The position numbers and the translations under genes are program-made. The notes under the pieces are model-generated. The model did no database searches. It saw only the letters and a list, made by a program, of their open reading frames with translations, and was not told where the DNA came from. Positions 28,188 through 36,800 of a DNA stretch of 61,790 nt are shown here, one piece after another. Position 1 is the first letter of the stretch, and every line of letters begins with the position of its first letter. Source of the stretch: Pseudomonas sp. BN417 (GTDB lineage Bacteria > Pseudomonadota > Gammaproteobacteria > Pseudomonadales > Pseudomonadaceae); NCBI RefSeq assembly GCF_029871205.1, contig NZ_SSOJ01000107.1:1-61790 (forward strand). Reading direction: 5' to 3'.

Positions 28188-30122
28188 ATGAACAAGGCAG
28201 ACGCCTTTGCCCAGGCCGGCAAGCAGGCGGTGATGCAGAACATCCACGGCACCATGGAGTTCCTGCAGAAATACCCACCCTTCAACCAGATGGAAAGCGC
28301 CCACCTGGCCTTCCTCGTCGAGCACTGCCTGCTGCGCTTCTATGCCGCCGGCGACTCCATCATCAAGCCCCTGGACGGGCCGGTGGAGCACTTCTACATC
28401 GTCAAGCAGGGCCGCGTGGTCGGCGAACGGCCGCACTCGGCCCGGCGCGGTACCGAAACCACCTTCGAGATAGCCAGCGGCGAGTGCTTTCCCCTGGCGG
28501 CCCTGCTCGGCGAGCGCGCCACCCGCACCGAGCACCTGGCCGGCGAGGACACCTTCTGCCTGCTGTTGGGCAAAGCCGCCTTCGTCAAGCTGTTTGCCCT
28601 TTCCAACCCCTTCCGCGACTTCGCCCTGCGCGGGGTCAGCAGCCTGCTCGACCAGGTCAACCAGCAGGTACAGCTGCGCGCGGTGGAAACCCTCGGCGCC
28701 CAGTACTCCCTGGATACCCGCCTGAGCGAGCTGGCGGTGCGCCAGCCCATCGCCTGCCTGCCGGAACTGCCCCTGCGCGACGCCGTACGGCTGATGCACG
28801 AGCAGCAGGTGGGCAGCATCGTGATAGTCGACTCCAGACAGCGACCGCTGGGAATCTTCACCCTGCGTGACCTGCGCCGGGTGATCGCCGACTCCAGCGC
28901 GGACCTGGCCAGGCCCATCGCCGACGTCATGACCCAGACGCCCTTCCACCTGCCGCCCGAGGCCAGTGCCTTCGACGCCGCCCTGGCCATGACCGAGCGG
29001 CACATCGCCCACGTTTGCGTGGTCAACGGCGAGCGCCTCTCCGGGGTGGTTTCCGAGCGCGACCTGTTCTCCCTGCAGCGGGTCGACCTGGTGCACCTGG
29101 CGCGCACCATCCGCCATGCCGGCCGGGTCGAGACCCTGGCCGCCCTGCGCGGCGAGATCCAGCGCCTGGTAGACAACATGCTCGCCCACGGTGCCAGCTC
29201 GACCCAGATCACCCGCATCATCACGCTGCTCAACGACCACACGGTGTGCCGGGTGATCGAACTGACCATCGAGGAAATGGGCGATCCGGGCATTCCCTTC
29301 ACCTGGCTCTGCTTCGGCAGCGAAGGGCGCTGCGAGCAGACCCTGCACACCGACCAGGACAACGGCATCCTCTTCGAGGCAGCGGACGCCGCTGAGGCTG
29401 CGCTCACCCGTGGGCGCCTGCTGCCGCTGGCCGAGCGCATCAACCAGGCGCTGGCGCAGTGCGGCTTCGAGCTGTGCAAGGGCGGCATCATGGCCGGCAA
29501 CCCGCAGCTCTGCCTGTCGCGCAGCGAGTGGAGCCGCCGGTTCGCCGGCTTCGTCCGCGAGGCCACCCCGGAGAGCCTGCTGGGTTCGAGCATCTACTTC
29601 GACCTGCGCGCCGTCTGGGGCCCCCTTGAGGGCTGCGAAGCGCTGCAGCGGGAGTTGCTGGTCCTGGTGGCGGACAACAGCCTGTTCCAGCGCATGCTGG
29701 CCGACAACGCCCTGCGCCAGCGCCCGCCGGTGGGCCGCTTCCGCGACTTCGTGGTGGCTCGCAAGGGTGCCGAGAAGGACACCCTCGACCTGAAGATCCA
29801 GGGGCTGACCCCCTTCGTCGACGGCGCCAGGCTTCTCGCCCTGGCCCATGGCATCAGCGCCTGCAACACCCTGGAACGCGTGCGCCAGCTGGTGGAACGC
29901 GAGGTGGTGGATGCCCAGGACGGCGCCGCCTATGAAGAGGCCTACCATTTCATCCAGCTGACCCGAATGCAGCAGCACCAGCACCAGGCGCGCCAGGGCC
30001 TGCCCTACTCCAACCGGCTCGACCCGGATACCCTCAACCACCTGGACCGGCGCATCCTGCGCGAGTCCTTCCGCCAGGCCCAGCGCCTGCAATCCAGCCT
30101 GGCGCTACGCTATCAACTATGA
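28188..30122 (+). CDS. cNMP-binding / CBS / DUF294 nucleotidyltransferase protein
   Basis: 644 residues, cytosolic. Domains in order: cyclic-nucleotide-binding beta-barrel (about 25-150; FYAAGDSIIKPLDGPVEHFY), two CBS motifs (about 185-300), DUF294 nucleotidyltransferase with FGSEGRCEQTLHTDQDNG at 376-393 (the GS-X-GR-X-EQ metal site), and the DUF294 C-terminal domain. In Pseudomonas this protein normally accompanies an acetate symporter ActP-like gene; none is adjacent here. Its stop overlaps the exonuclease start (ATGA), so they are coupled. Confidence 0.9.
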   Translation: MNKADAFAQAGKQAVMQNIHGTMEFLQKYPPFNQMESAHLAFLVEHCLLRFYAAGDSIIKPLDGPVEHFYIVKQGRVVGERPHSARRGTETTFEIASGECFPLAALLGERATRTEHLAGEDTFCLLLGKAAFVKLFALSNPFRDFALRGVSSLLDQVNQQVQLRAVETLGAQYSLDTRLSELAVRQPIACLPELPLRDAVRLMHEQQVGSIVIVDSRQRPLGIFTLRDLRRVIADSSADLARPIADVMTQTPFHLPPEASAFDAALAMTERHIAHVCVVNGERLSGVVSERDLFSLQRVDLVHLARTIRHAGRVETLAALRGEIQRLVDNMLAHGASSTQITRIITLLNDHTVCRVIELTIEEMGDPGIPFTWLCFGSEGRCEQTLHTDQDNGILFEAADAAEAALTRGRLLPLAERINQALAQCGFELCKGGIMAGNPQLCLSRSEWSRRFAGFVREATPESLLGSSIYFDLRAVWGPLEGCEALQRELLVLVADNSLFQRMLADNALRQRPPVGRFRDFVVARKGAEKDTLDLKIQGLTPFVDGARLLALAHGISACNTLERVRQLVEREVVDAQDGAAYEEAYHFIQLTRMQQHQHQARQGLPYSNRLDPDTLNHLDRRILRESFRQAQRLQSSLALRYQL

Positions 30123-30823
30123 ACGCTTTCCCCTGGTTCACCCGCCGCACGCCCATAGACCCGGACCTCGCCGACCGCCGCGACCGCCTGCCCGATCCCC
30201 AACCCCTGGATGAGCGTCCCCTGCGCGAGCAGCGCTTCGTGGTCCTCGACCTGGAAACCAGTGGCCTGAACATGAGCCGCGACCTGGTGCTGTCCATCGG
30301 CGCGGTGAGTATCTTCGATGCCGCCATCGACCTCGGCAGCCAGTTCGAATGCACCCTGCAGCGCGACACCGGCAAGCTCAGCGCCAGCGTGCTGATCCAC
30401 GGCATAGCCCCGAGCGAACTGGCCGCTGGTGTGGAGCCGGCGGAAGCCCTGCTGGGCTTCATGGAGTTCCTCGGCGACAGCCCGCTGCTGGCCTTCCACG
30501 CCACCTTCGACCAGCGCATGCTCGGCCGCGCCCTCAAGCACGACCTCGACCACCGCCTGCGCCACACTTTCCTCGACATCGCCGAGCTGGCGCCCATGCT
30601 CTGCCCAGAGGCCGGTATCCGTAACGGCGGTCTGGACGACTGGATCGAGCACTTCGGCCTGCAGGTGCAGCAGCGCCACAACGCCAGCGCCGACGCCCTG
30701 GTCACCGCCGAGATCGCCCTGATCCTGTTCAGCCGAGCCCGCCGCCAGGGATTGGAAAGCCCCGCCGCACTGGCATCCGCCCTGGCCCGCTGGCAACGCC
30801 GCCAGCACGCCCCCGCCCTCTGA
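30119..30823 (+). CDS. DEDDh 3'-5' exonuclease (DnaQ-like)
   Basis: 234 residues. Exo I VVLDLETSGLNM supplies the Asp/Glu pair; Exo II AFHATFDQRML an Asp; Exo III RHNASADALVTAE the His and Asp, so all DEDDh residues are present. It is smaller than PolC/DnaQ epsilon with no polymerase-binding tail evident. The 4-nt overlap with the DUF294 gene keeps it in that operon. It could process RNA or DNA oligomers; the substrate is unknown. Confidence 0.9.
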   Translation: MNAFPWFTRRTPIDPDLADRRDRLPDPQPLDERPLREQRFVVLDLETSGLNMSRDLVLSIGAVSIFDAAIDLGSQFECTLQRDTGKLSASVLIHGIAPSELAAGVEPAEALLGFMEFLGDSPLLAFHATFDQRMLGRALKHDLDHRLRHTFLDIAELAPMLCPEAGIRNGGLDDWIEHFGLQVQQRHNASADALVTAEIALILFSRARRQGLESPAALASALARWQRRQHAPAL

Positions 30824-30909
30824 ACCTGACTCGCCAGGTACGCGTTCAGGCTCACAGCGGCATCCGACAGCCTGCAATTGCGGCTATTGGCCAGTCTCTG
30901 ACATCATTC

Positions 30910-30930
30910 GCGAATTATTCTCGTTTTGAT
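30910..30930. promoter_or_regulatory. Candidate Fur box upstream of the ECF sigma gene
   Basis: GCGAATTATTCTCGTTTTGA resembles Fur boxes of Pseudomonas iron-starvation sigma genes (hexamers of the NATWAT type, reverse orientation). It ends about 28 nt before the preferred start. Similarity is by eye only. Confidence 0.45.
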
Positions 30931-30957
30931 TCCGCTTTAGCTGTGCGGGGGGATACG

Positions 30958-31476
30958 GTGCCTGCTGGGGATTCCACAAACCACCACCTGGTGGAACTGC
31001 TCTATCGCGACCATCGCGCCTGGTTGCTCGGCTGGCTGCGCAAGAACCTGAGCTGCCCGCAACGCGCCGAGGACCTCGGCCAGGACACCTTCATGCGCCT
31101 GCTGGGCAAGCCCGAGCAGCTGCGCCTGCGCGAACCCCGCGCCCTGCTCGCCACCATCGCCCGCGGACTGATGATCGACCACTTCCGCCGTAGCGCCCTG
31201 GAACGGGCCTACCTCGACGAACTCGCGCTGGTGCCGGAAAACGTGCAGCCCAGCCCGGAAGACCAGGCCCTGGCCCTGGAAGCCCTGCGCGAGATCGACC
31301 GCCTGCTCGGCAAGCTTTCCAGCAAGGCGCGCAGCGCCTTCCTCTACAACCGACTCGACGGCATGACCCACGCCGAGATCGCCGAGCGCCTCGGGGTCTC
31401 CGTGCCGCGCGTGCGCCAATACCTCGCCCAGGGCCTGCGCCAGTGCTACATCGCCCTCTATGGAGCGCCGACATGA
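30958..31476 (+). CDS. ECF sigma factor, FecI type
   Basis: 172 residues from the GTG at 30958 (PAGDSTNHHLVELLYRDH), with a GGGGGGA Shine-Dalgarno. An earlier in-frame GTG at 30943 is possible. Sigma region 2: EDLGQDTFMRLLG; region 4: MTHAEIAERLGVSVPRVRQY. FecI-like, so expected to act on a TonB receptor gene when the cognate signal is present. Overlaps fecR by 4 nt (ATGA). No receptor gene follows. Confidence 0.85.
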   Translation: MPAGDSTNHHLVELLYRDHRAWLLGWLRKNLSCPQRAEDLGQDTFMRLLGKPEQLRLREPRALLATIARGLMIDHFRRSALERAYLDELALVPENVQPSPEDQALALEALREIDRLLGKLSSKARSAFLYNRLDGMTHAEIAERLGVSVPRVRQYLAQGLRQCYIALYGAPT

Positions 31477-32435
31477 AAGGCGGCCCGGTTTCCGCACAGG
31501 TGCTGGACGAAGCCATCGGCTGGCAACTCTGCCTGGATTCGGGCGAGGCCGGCGACCAGGAGCGCAACGCCTTCAGCCGCTGGCACGCTGCGCACCCCGA
31601 ACACGCCCGTGCCTGGGCCCAGTTGAGCGGCCTCGACGCCCAGCTCGGAGCCGCCGCCCCGAGCGCAGCCCGCCGCGCCCTGCTGCGTGCCGACAGCCAG
31701 GCGCGCAGGCGACTGCACCGTGCCAGCCGCGGCCTGCTCGGCATGGTCCTGCTGACCGGCCTGGGCCTCGGCCTGCTCAGCCAGCAGCGCCCGCTTGGCG
31801 ACTGGCTGGCCGACGAAATGACCGCCAGCGGCGAACAGCGCGAACTGCAACTGGCCGACCGAACCCGGGTGCGCCTGAACAGCCGCAGCGCCCTGGATAT
31901 CGACTTCAGTGCCGACCAACGCCGGCTCGTCCTGCGCAGCGGGGAAATCCTGGTGGAGACCGGCCACGGCGACCCGCGGCCCTTCGTGGTCGCCACCGAG
32001 GACGGCGACCTGCGCCCGTTGGGCACCCGCTTCCTGGTGCGCCGCGAAGCCGGCGGCACGCGCCTGATCGTGCTGCGCTCGGCGGTCGCCGCGCGTCCGG
32101 CGCGAGCCGAGGGCGAGCGCATCATTCGCGAAGGCCAGCAGGTGCTGATGCACGACTACGCCCTGGAGCCCAGCCTGGCTGCGCCCCTCGCGGCGGATGC
32201 CTGGAGCCGCGGCATGCTGGTGGTAGACAACGTGCGCCTGGCCGACCTGGTTGCGCGCATCGGCGAATACCGCGCCGGCTACCTGGGCGTGGATTCGTCC
32301 ATCGCCGACCTGCACATCAGCGGCAGCTTCCCCCTGCACGACAGCGACCGCGCCCTCGCCGCGCTGCCACCGAGCCTGCCGGTACGGATCGAGCGCTACA
32401 GCGACTGGTTCGTGCGCGTCGTGCCGAAGGACTAG
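31473..32435 (+). CDS. FecR-family anti-sigma/sigma regulator
   Basis: 320 residues from the ATG at 31473 (MKGGPVSAQVLDEAIGWQL). The cytoplasmic sigma-binding N-terminus includes ERNAFSRWHAAHPEHARAW, a FecR DUF4880 signature. A membrane segment lies at about 88-110 (LLGMVLLTGLGLGLLSQQ). The periplasmic FecR domain contains LADRTRVRLNSRSALDIDFS and GTRFLVRREAGGTRL. It normally transmits a signal from a TonB receptor; here that receptor is not encoded nearby. Confidence 0.9.
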   Translation: MKGGPVSAQVLDEAIGWQLCLDSGEAGDQERNAFSRWHAAHPEHARAWAQLSGLDAQLGAAAPSAARRALLRADSQARRRLHRASRGLLGMVLLTGLGLGLLSQQRPLGDWLADEMTASGEQRELQLADRTRVRLNSRSALDIDFSADQRRLVLRSGEILVETGHGDPRPFVVATEDGDLRPLGTRFLVRREAGGTRLIVLRSAVAARPARAEGERIIREGQQVLMHDYALEPSLAAPLAADAWSRGMLVVDNVRLADLVARIGEYRAGYLGVDSSIADLHISGSFPLHDSDRALAALPPSLPVRIERYSDWFVRVVPKD

Positions 32436-32449
32436 CGTCGGCCGCTTTC

Positions 32450-32534
32450 GTAGGGTGGACCACGCTTCACCGGTCCACCATCGGCGTCTGGCCGGGCCGC
32501 GAATGGTGGACATGAAAAGCGATGTCCACCCTAG
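32450..32534. repeat. Family C GTAGGGTGG hairpins, copy 2
   Basis: Outer arms GTAGGGTGGACCACG and GATGTCCACCCTAGG enclose inner repeats GGTCCACC and GGTGGACA. It fills much of the fecR to Vgb-like gene gap, where no gene is visible. Confidence 0.7.
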
Positions 32535-32660
32535 GCCCCGTTGGCGATTCCCCGCCCCAGGCGGCCCCCTTTCGAACGGTGCCACTCGGCACATTCACCC
32601 GAACCCCTGGCGGCCCCAGGCGTCGATTGAGGTACTACTCAAGACACGGAGGCCGCCGTC

Positions 32661-33611
32661 ATGATCCGCCCATTCGCCTTCGCCCTGCTCGCGGTCCTGC
32701 TCTGCGGGACCGCTTCAGCGGCAGATGTCACCTACTACCCCGTCCCCGTGGGCACCGGGCCGCAGGACGTAGCGCCGGCCACTGACGGGCGCGTCTGGTT
32801 CACGGCCCAGCGCCAGGGCGCCGTCGGCCTGCTCGACCCCATCACCGGCCAGATCCAGCTGGTGCCCCTGGGCGTCGGCTCCTCGCCGCGCGCGCTGGTG
32901 GTGGACCAGGACGGCAGCGCCTGGGTGAGCGACCGTGGCCTCGATGCCCTGGTCCGGGTCAATCCGGAGGACCTCTCGGTACGCGTCCACGTCCTCAAGG
33001 GCAACGCTGCCGGAACCGACCTCGAAGGCATCGCACTGGATCGCAACGGCGACCTCTGGTTCACCGGCCAGCGCGGTGTCTTCGGCCGTTTCAAGCCGGC
33101 CAACGGCACGGTCGAAGTCTGGCCAGCGCCAGGCGGCCCCGGCCCCACTGGCATCACGGTGACGCCCAGCGGCGAGGTCTGGTACGCCAACCAGAACGCC
33201 CTTCACATCGCCTGCATCGACCCCACCACTGGCCACGTCAAGGTAGTGGATGTGCCGGATGCCAGCTCCGGTCCGCGCCTGATCTGGAGCGACTCGCGCG
33301 GCACCCTCTGGGTCAGCGAGGCCGGCAGCGGCAGCCTCAGTCGCTACGACCCGCTGGGCGAGACCTGGAGCAGTTGGAAGATCCCTGGCGGCAACGCCGA
33401 CGCCCATGCCCTCTATGTCGACGAACAGGAACGGGTCTGGCTGAGCGACTTCCGCACCAACGCCATCATGCGCTTCAACCCCTTCAGCCGGCTCTTCGCC
33501 AGCTTCCCCAGCGACCGGCCGAACGCCCAGGTGACCCAGCTGTCCGGGCGCACGGGCGAGGTCTGGGGCGCCGAGTCGGCGCAGGACCGACTGGTGATGA
33601 TCCGCTATTGA
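32661..33611 (+). CDS. Exported Vgb/streptogramin-lyase-like beta-propeller protein
   Basis: 316 residues. Signal peptide MIRPFAFALLAVLLCGTASA with cleavage near Ala20. Repeated blades such as DGRVWFTAQRQGAVGLLDP, DGSAWVSDRGLDALVRV and NGDLWFTGQRGVFGRFKP match the virginiamycin B lyase (Vgb) propeller pattern W-(F/V)-(T/S). The lyase family inactivates streptogramin B in the cytosol; this exported one is more probably a periplasmic binding or unknown-substrate protein, since lyase activity cannot be read from the sequence. Confidence 0.8.
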   Translation: MIRPFAFALLAVLLCGTASAADVTYYPVPVGTGPQDVAPATDGRVWFTAQRQGAVGLLDPITGQIQLVPLGVGSSPRALVVDQDGSAWVSDRGLDALVRVNPEDLSVRVHVLKGNAAGTDLEGIALDRNGDLWFTGQRGVFGRFKPANGTVEVWPAPGGPGPTGITVTPSGEVWYANQNALHIACIDPTTGHVKVVDVPDASSGPRLIWSDSRGTLWVSEAGSGSLSRYDPLGETWSSWKIPGGNADAHALYVDEQERVWLSDFRTNAIMRFNPFSRLFASFPSDRPNAQVTQLSGRTGEVWGAESAQDRLVMIRY

Positions 33612-33635
33612 CCCATCGCCTCGGCCTGCTTTTCC

Positions 33636-33732
33636 TGTGGGGGCGAATTCATTCGCTGAGGGCAGCGGAGCTGCCCCATGGGGTCGATGGGCAGACCTTC
33701 GGCCTGCTTGGCGATTGAAATCGCCCCTACAA
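33636..33732. repeat. Family B ~98-bp palindrome, copy 2
   Basis: Left arm TGTGGGGGCGAATTCATTCG and right arm GCGATTGAAATCGCCCCTAC, the same right-arm variant as copy 1. It follows the Vgb-like gene by 24 nt. Confidence 0.85.
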
Positions 33733-33835
33733 GGATGTCGCGACGCGAGGACCCAGGCCCGCACCCGCCTGCCCGGAGGCAATCCAATGCGGTATAACTG
33801 CCCCAATAGACCGCTGCAGCTGCCGAGGACCCCGC

Positions 33836-34459
33836 ATGAGCGCCAGCCTGACCCTCTTCTTCTCTCCTACCTCGCCCTACGTCCGCAAGGTCATGGTGCT
33901 GCTGCACGAGACCGGCCAGCTCGACTCGGTGAGCCTGCATGGCATCACCCTGACCCCGGTGAACCCCAGCGCCGAGCTGAACGACAATAACCCCGCGGGC
34001 AAGATCCCGGCACTGCGCCTGGACGATGGCAGCGTGCTGCACGACAGCCGGGTGATTCTCGACTACTTCGACCACCAGCACGGCGGCGAGCCGCTGATTC
34101 CCCGCGACGGCGCGGCGCGCTGGCGTCGCCTGACCCTGGCTTCCCTGGCCGATGCGGTGCTGGATGCCGCCATCCTGGTGCGCTACGAAACCTTCCTGCG
34201 CCCGGAAGACAAACGCTGGGACGACTGGGTGATGGGGCAGTGCAGCAAGATCGACCGCGCCCTGGAATCCTTCGAAGAGGCCGCCGACGAACTGGGCGAA
34301 CGCTTCGACGTGGCCGCCATCAGCGCCGCCTGCGCCCTGGGCTACCTGGACTTCCGCATGCCCGACCTGAACTGGCGCCGCGACTGCCCGAAACTCGCCG
34401 CCTGGTACTCAGCGGCCAGCCAGCGGCCCTCGCTGCAGGCCACGGCTCCGGCGCACTGA
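33836..34459 (+). CDS. Glutathione S-transferase family protein
   Basis: 207 residues. N-terminal thioredoxin-like domain with SPTSPYVRKVMVLLHETG (the Ser/Tyr glutathione region), NPAGKIPALRLDDG (cis-Pro) and LHDSRVILDYFD; an all-helical C-terminal domain follows. It resembles YibF/GstB-like bacterial GSTs. The substrate is unknown. Convergent with creD; a small ORF on the opposite strand overlaps its last codons. Confidence 0.9.
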   Translation: MSASLTLFFSPTSPYVRKVMVLLHETGQLDSVSLHGITLTPVNPSAELNDNNPAGKIPALRLDDGSVLHDSRVILDYFDHQHGGEPLIPRDGAARWRRLTLASLADAVLDAAILVRYETFLRPEDKRWDDWVMGQCSKIDRALESFEEAADELGERFDVAAISAACALGYLDFRMPDLNWRRDCPKLAAWYSAASQRPSLQATAPAH

Positions 34460-34567
34460 GCCCGAGCCACTGCGTGGGCGGGGCAGGCAGGCGCTGAACA
34501 GCCTGTCCAGCTTCGCCGCCAGCGCCGCACCGCACGCCTGATCGTCACGCAACCCTATCAGTCTCAT
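34409..34567 (-). CDS. Possible small ORF downstream of creD
   Basis: 52 codons from an ATG at 34567, with a strong GGGAGG Shine-Dalgarno 6 nt upstream, starting MRLIGLRDDQACGAALAAKL, then LFSACLPRPRSG. It begins 22 nt past the creD stop and its last 50 nt overlap the GST gene on the other strand. Basic C-terminus. The RBS is better than chance would suggest, but nothing else supports it. Confidence 0.25.
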   Translation of the reverse strand: MRLIGLRDDQACGAALAAKLDRLFSACLPRPRSGSGSVRRSRGLQRGPLAGR

Positions 34568-34589
34568 TGCGCACCTCCCGCTCGCCTTC

Positions 34590-35939
34590 TCAGTTGCCAC
34601 TGGCCGGCAGGTTGCGGCCAACGCCGTACCAATCCAGCTTGCGGGTCAGCACCATCACGCAGGCGAGCAGGCCGAACACCAGCAAGGATCCCATCAGCAG
34701 GGCGTAATCCTCGGCGCTGAGCAGGCCGTAGAGCATCCCGTATAGCGCCGCGAGACCCAGGGTGAAGCCGCCGCCACGCACCCAGCTGTGCAGCACGTGG
34801 CCGAGGTAGAAACCCACCAGTCCCACGCAGGCCGTCGCCGAGATGGCGTAGGCCAGGACGAACTCCAGATGCTCGGAGAGCGACAGCAGCAACAGGTAGA
34901 AGAACGCCAGGGCCAGGCCCACCAGGCCGTACTGCACCGGGTGCACCGCCAGGCGCTTGAGCACTTCCACCAGGAAGAAGCCGGCGAAGGTCAGGGCGAT
35001 GAACAGCAGGGCGTATTTGATCGCGCGGTCAGCCTTCAGGTACTGGTCCACCGGGTCGACGAAGCTCACCCCGAAATCCCGCGAGTTGAAGGCATTGCAC
35101 TGGCCCAGCCGCACGCAGTCGGCCAGCGCCTCCTGCAGGTTGGTGGCGAAGAAGCTGGTCTGCCAGATCGCGTTGAAGCCCTGGGCGCTGATGCTGCGTT
35201 CGCTGGGCAGGAACTCGCCGATGAAGCTCGGATGCGGCCAGGGAGAACTCAGCTCCACCCGCGAATCACGGCCCACCGGGGTGATGCTGAGGCTGGAGGT
35301 GCCTTGCAGCTTGAGGTCGAAGGCGAAGTCCAGGCTCTGCGGCACCGCGGCCTGCAAGGGTGCCAGGGGCACGTGCACCCCGCCGTTCAGCAGGCGGTCG
35401 CCGCTGCCGGGCTGGAAGTCCAGGGACTGGCCGTTCAGGCGCAGCTTCAAGGCATTGCCGATACCGCGGATATCGCTGATGCCCACCGCCAGGAAGGGCT
35501 GTTCGAAGCGGTAATCCGCAAGGTCCTCGCTGATCCCGTAATTGGCCGGCACCAGGATCAGCCCGCTGATCTGGCTGTCGCTCTTGTACAGCCGCGCCTT
35601 GTAGATACCCCGGGCGCGCAGCTCGGTGTCCACGCTGCCGACCAGGCTGAAACGCTCGGGCAGGAAGTACAGCCGGCTGCTCACCTCGCGCTCTTCGAGG
35701 TGGCGCTGGCCGGTCTGCTCATAGGTCTTCCATTCGCGCACCGTGCGCTTGTAGGGCACCACCAGGATCGGCCCGGTTATCCGCTGGCTGTAGCTGGAGC
35801 TCTGGGCGATGTTGGCCAGCACGCCATCGCGCGCCAGCTGGCGCTCGCCGATCAGGCCCTCGATCAGCATCAACGGAATCATCAACAACAGCATCAGCAG
35901 GGCGATGATGCCCAGCTTGAAACCCAGGGTGCGGGTCAT
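34590..35939 (-). CDS. creD: Inner membrane protein CreD
   Basis: 449 residues. The N-terminal membrane anchor (LGIIALLMLLLMIPLMLIEG) and a large periplasmic domain (about 40-300, with SSSYSQRITGPILVVPYKRT) are followed by a C-terminal cluster of about five membrane helices. CreD is a CreBC-induced membrane protein affecting envelope integrity and beta-lactam responses. AAGGAGAGTC precedes the ATG. The cre order is broken: a CBS gene and a palindrome sit between creC and creD. Confidence 0.93.
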   Translation of the reverse strand: MTRTLGFKLGIIALLMLLLMIPLMLIEGLIGERQLARDGVLANIAQSSSYSQRITGPILVVPYKRTVREWKTYEQTGQRHLEEREVSSRLYFLPERFSLVGSVDTELRARGIYKARLYKSDSQISGLILVPANYGISEDLADYRFEQPFLAVGISDIRGIGNALKLRLNGQSLDFQPGSGDRLLNGGVHVPLAPLQAAVPQSLDFAFDLKLQGTSSLSITPVGRDSRVELSSPWPHPSFIGEFLPSERSISAQGFNAIWQTSFFATNLQEALADCVRLGQCNAFNSRDFGVSFVDPVDQYLKADRAIKYALLFIALTFAGFFLVEVLKRLAVHPVQYGLVGLALAFFYLLLLSLSEHLEFVLAYAISATACVGLVGFYLGHVLHSWVRGGGFTLGLAALYGMLYGLLSAEDYALLMGSLLVFGLLACVMVLTRKLDWYGVGRNLPASGN

Positions 35940-35957
35940 GGCGACTCTCCTTGTGTT

Positions 35958-36030
35958 GGGATGGGGAGAGTCTGGGGAGCGGGTGAGGTGGGGTTATGGG
36001 GGAATCGTGGAGTTTGTGTGGGGATTGGGT
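35958..36030 (+). other. G-run tract, potential G-quadruplex in the creD leader
   Basis: The plus strand carries at least six runs of 3-5 G within 45 nt (35958, 35963, 35974, 35981, 35990, 35998), with two more near 36020 and 36026. This is the template strand of the creD leader region, directly upstream of the creD Shine-Dalgarno. Confidence 0.6.
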
Positions 36031-36060
36031 GGAGTCATAGGTGCGCTTCGCGACGCTTAC

Positions 36061-36156
36061 TGTGGGGGCGAATTCATTCGCTAAGGGCAACGCAGTTGCC
36101 CCTGCAAGGCCGATGGCAGGACTACGTCCTGCTTAGCGAATGAATTCGCCCCCACA
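36061..36156. repeat. Family B ~98-bp palindrome, copy 3
   Basis: Both arms intact: TGTGGGGGCGAATTCATTCG and GCGAATGAATTCGCCCCCAC. Between the CBS gene stop and the creD leader. Confidence 0.9.
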
Positions 36157-36179
36157 GAGAGAAGCGGCTCTGCCGCGGC

Positions 36180-36614
36180 CTACGCCCCACGAATGTACTG
36201 CTCCAGGTGATTGATCAGGCTTTCCTGCTCGGCGGTGATGTCCCGCACCAGGTCGCGGATGGACAGCAGGCCCACCAGCTTGCCGTCGTCCAGCACCGGC
36301 AGGTGGCGCAGGTTCTTCTCGGTCATCAGCTGCATGCAGTACTGGTTGCTGTCGCGCAGGGTCACCACGAAGAGGTTGGAGGTCATCACCTCTTCGATGG
36401 TGGTGGCATAGGCCGAACGCTCCAGGGCGGCGACCCGGCGCACGAAGTCGCGCTCGGTGACTATGCCCACCAGTTCGCCACCCTGTATCACCACCAGCGC
36501 GCCGATGTCCTTGTCGGCCATCAGCAGGGCGGCTTCCAGCACAGTGGTCGTGGGGTCGACACTGAAGATCCGGGTATGGGACTTGGCTTTGAGAATCTCG
36601 GCGACTGTTTTCAT
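36180..36614 (-). CDS. Two-CBS-domain protein within the cre locus
   Basis: 144 residues consisting of just two CBS motifs (about 10-65 and 75-130), of the type IALVVIQGGELVGIVTERDF and LRHLPVLDDGKLVGLLSIRD. These bind adenosyl ligands and sense energy or ionic state in other proteins; no output domain. It lies between creC and creD on the same strand, so it may be cotranscribed with creBC. No function assigned. Confidence 0.9.
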   Translation of the reverse strand: MKTVAEILKAKSHTRIFSVDPTTTVLEAALLMADKDIGALVVIQGGELVGIVTERDFVRRVAALERSAYATTIEEVMTSNLFVVTLRDSNQYCMQLMTEKNLRHLPVLDDGKLVGLLSIRDLVRDITAEQESLINHLEQYIRGA

Positions 36615-36800
36615 CCGGCAGCTCCTGAAGGGCCTGTGTTTCTTGTAGTCGAAGCTCGGCGCTCTGCATCAGGGCCGCATCAAGAATCAAGCCAAAACCT
36701 GAATACACAATGGCGATGCCCGCCAAAAGTAAGGGGATCGCCTTGGTCAATTTATAGCCGATGGTGGAAGCGGCCGGCGTCGCCGGGCGGCGGCCGCATA

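Noticed and set aside
35940-36060. A cre tag (paired TTCAC) upstream of creD.
   Set aside because: No TTCAC pair could be found on the creD strand here.
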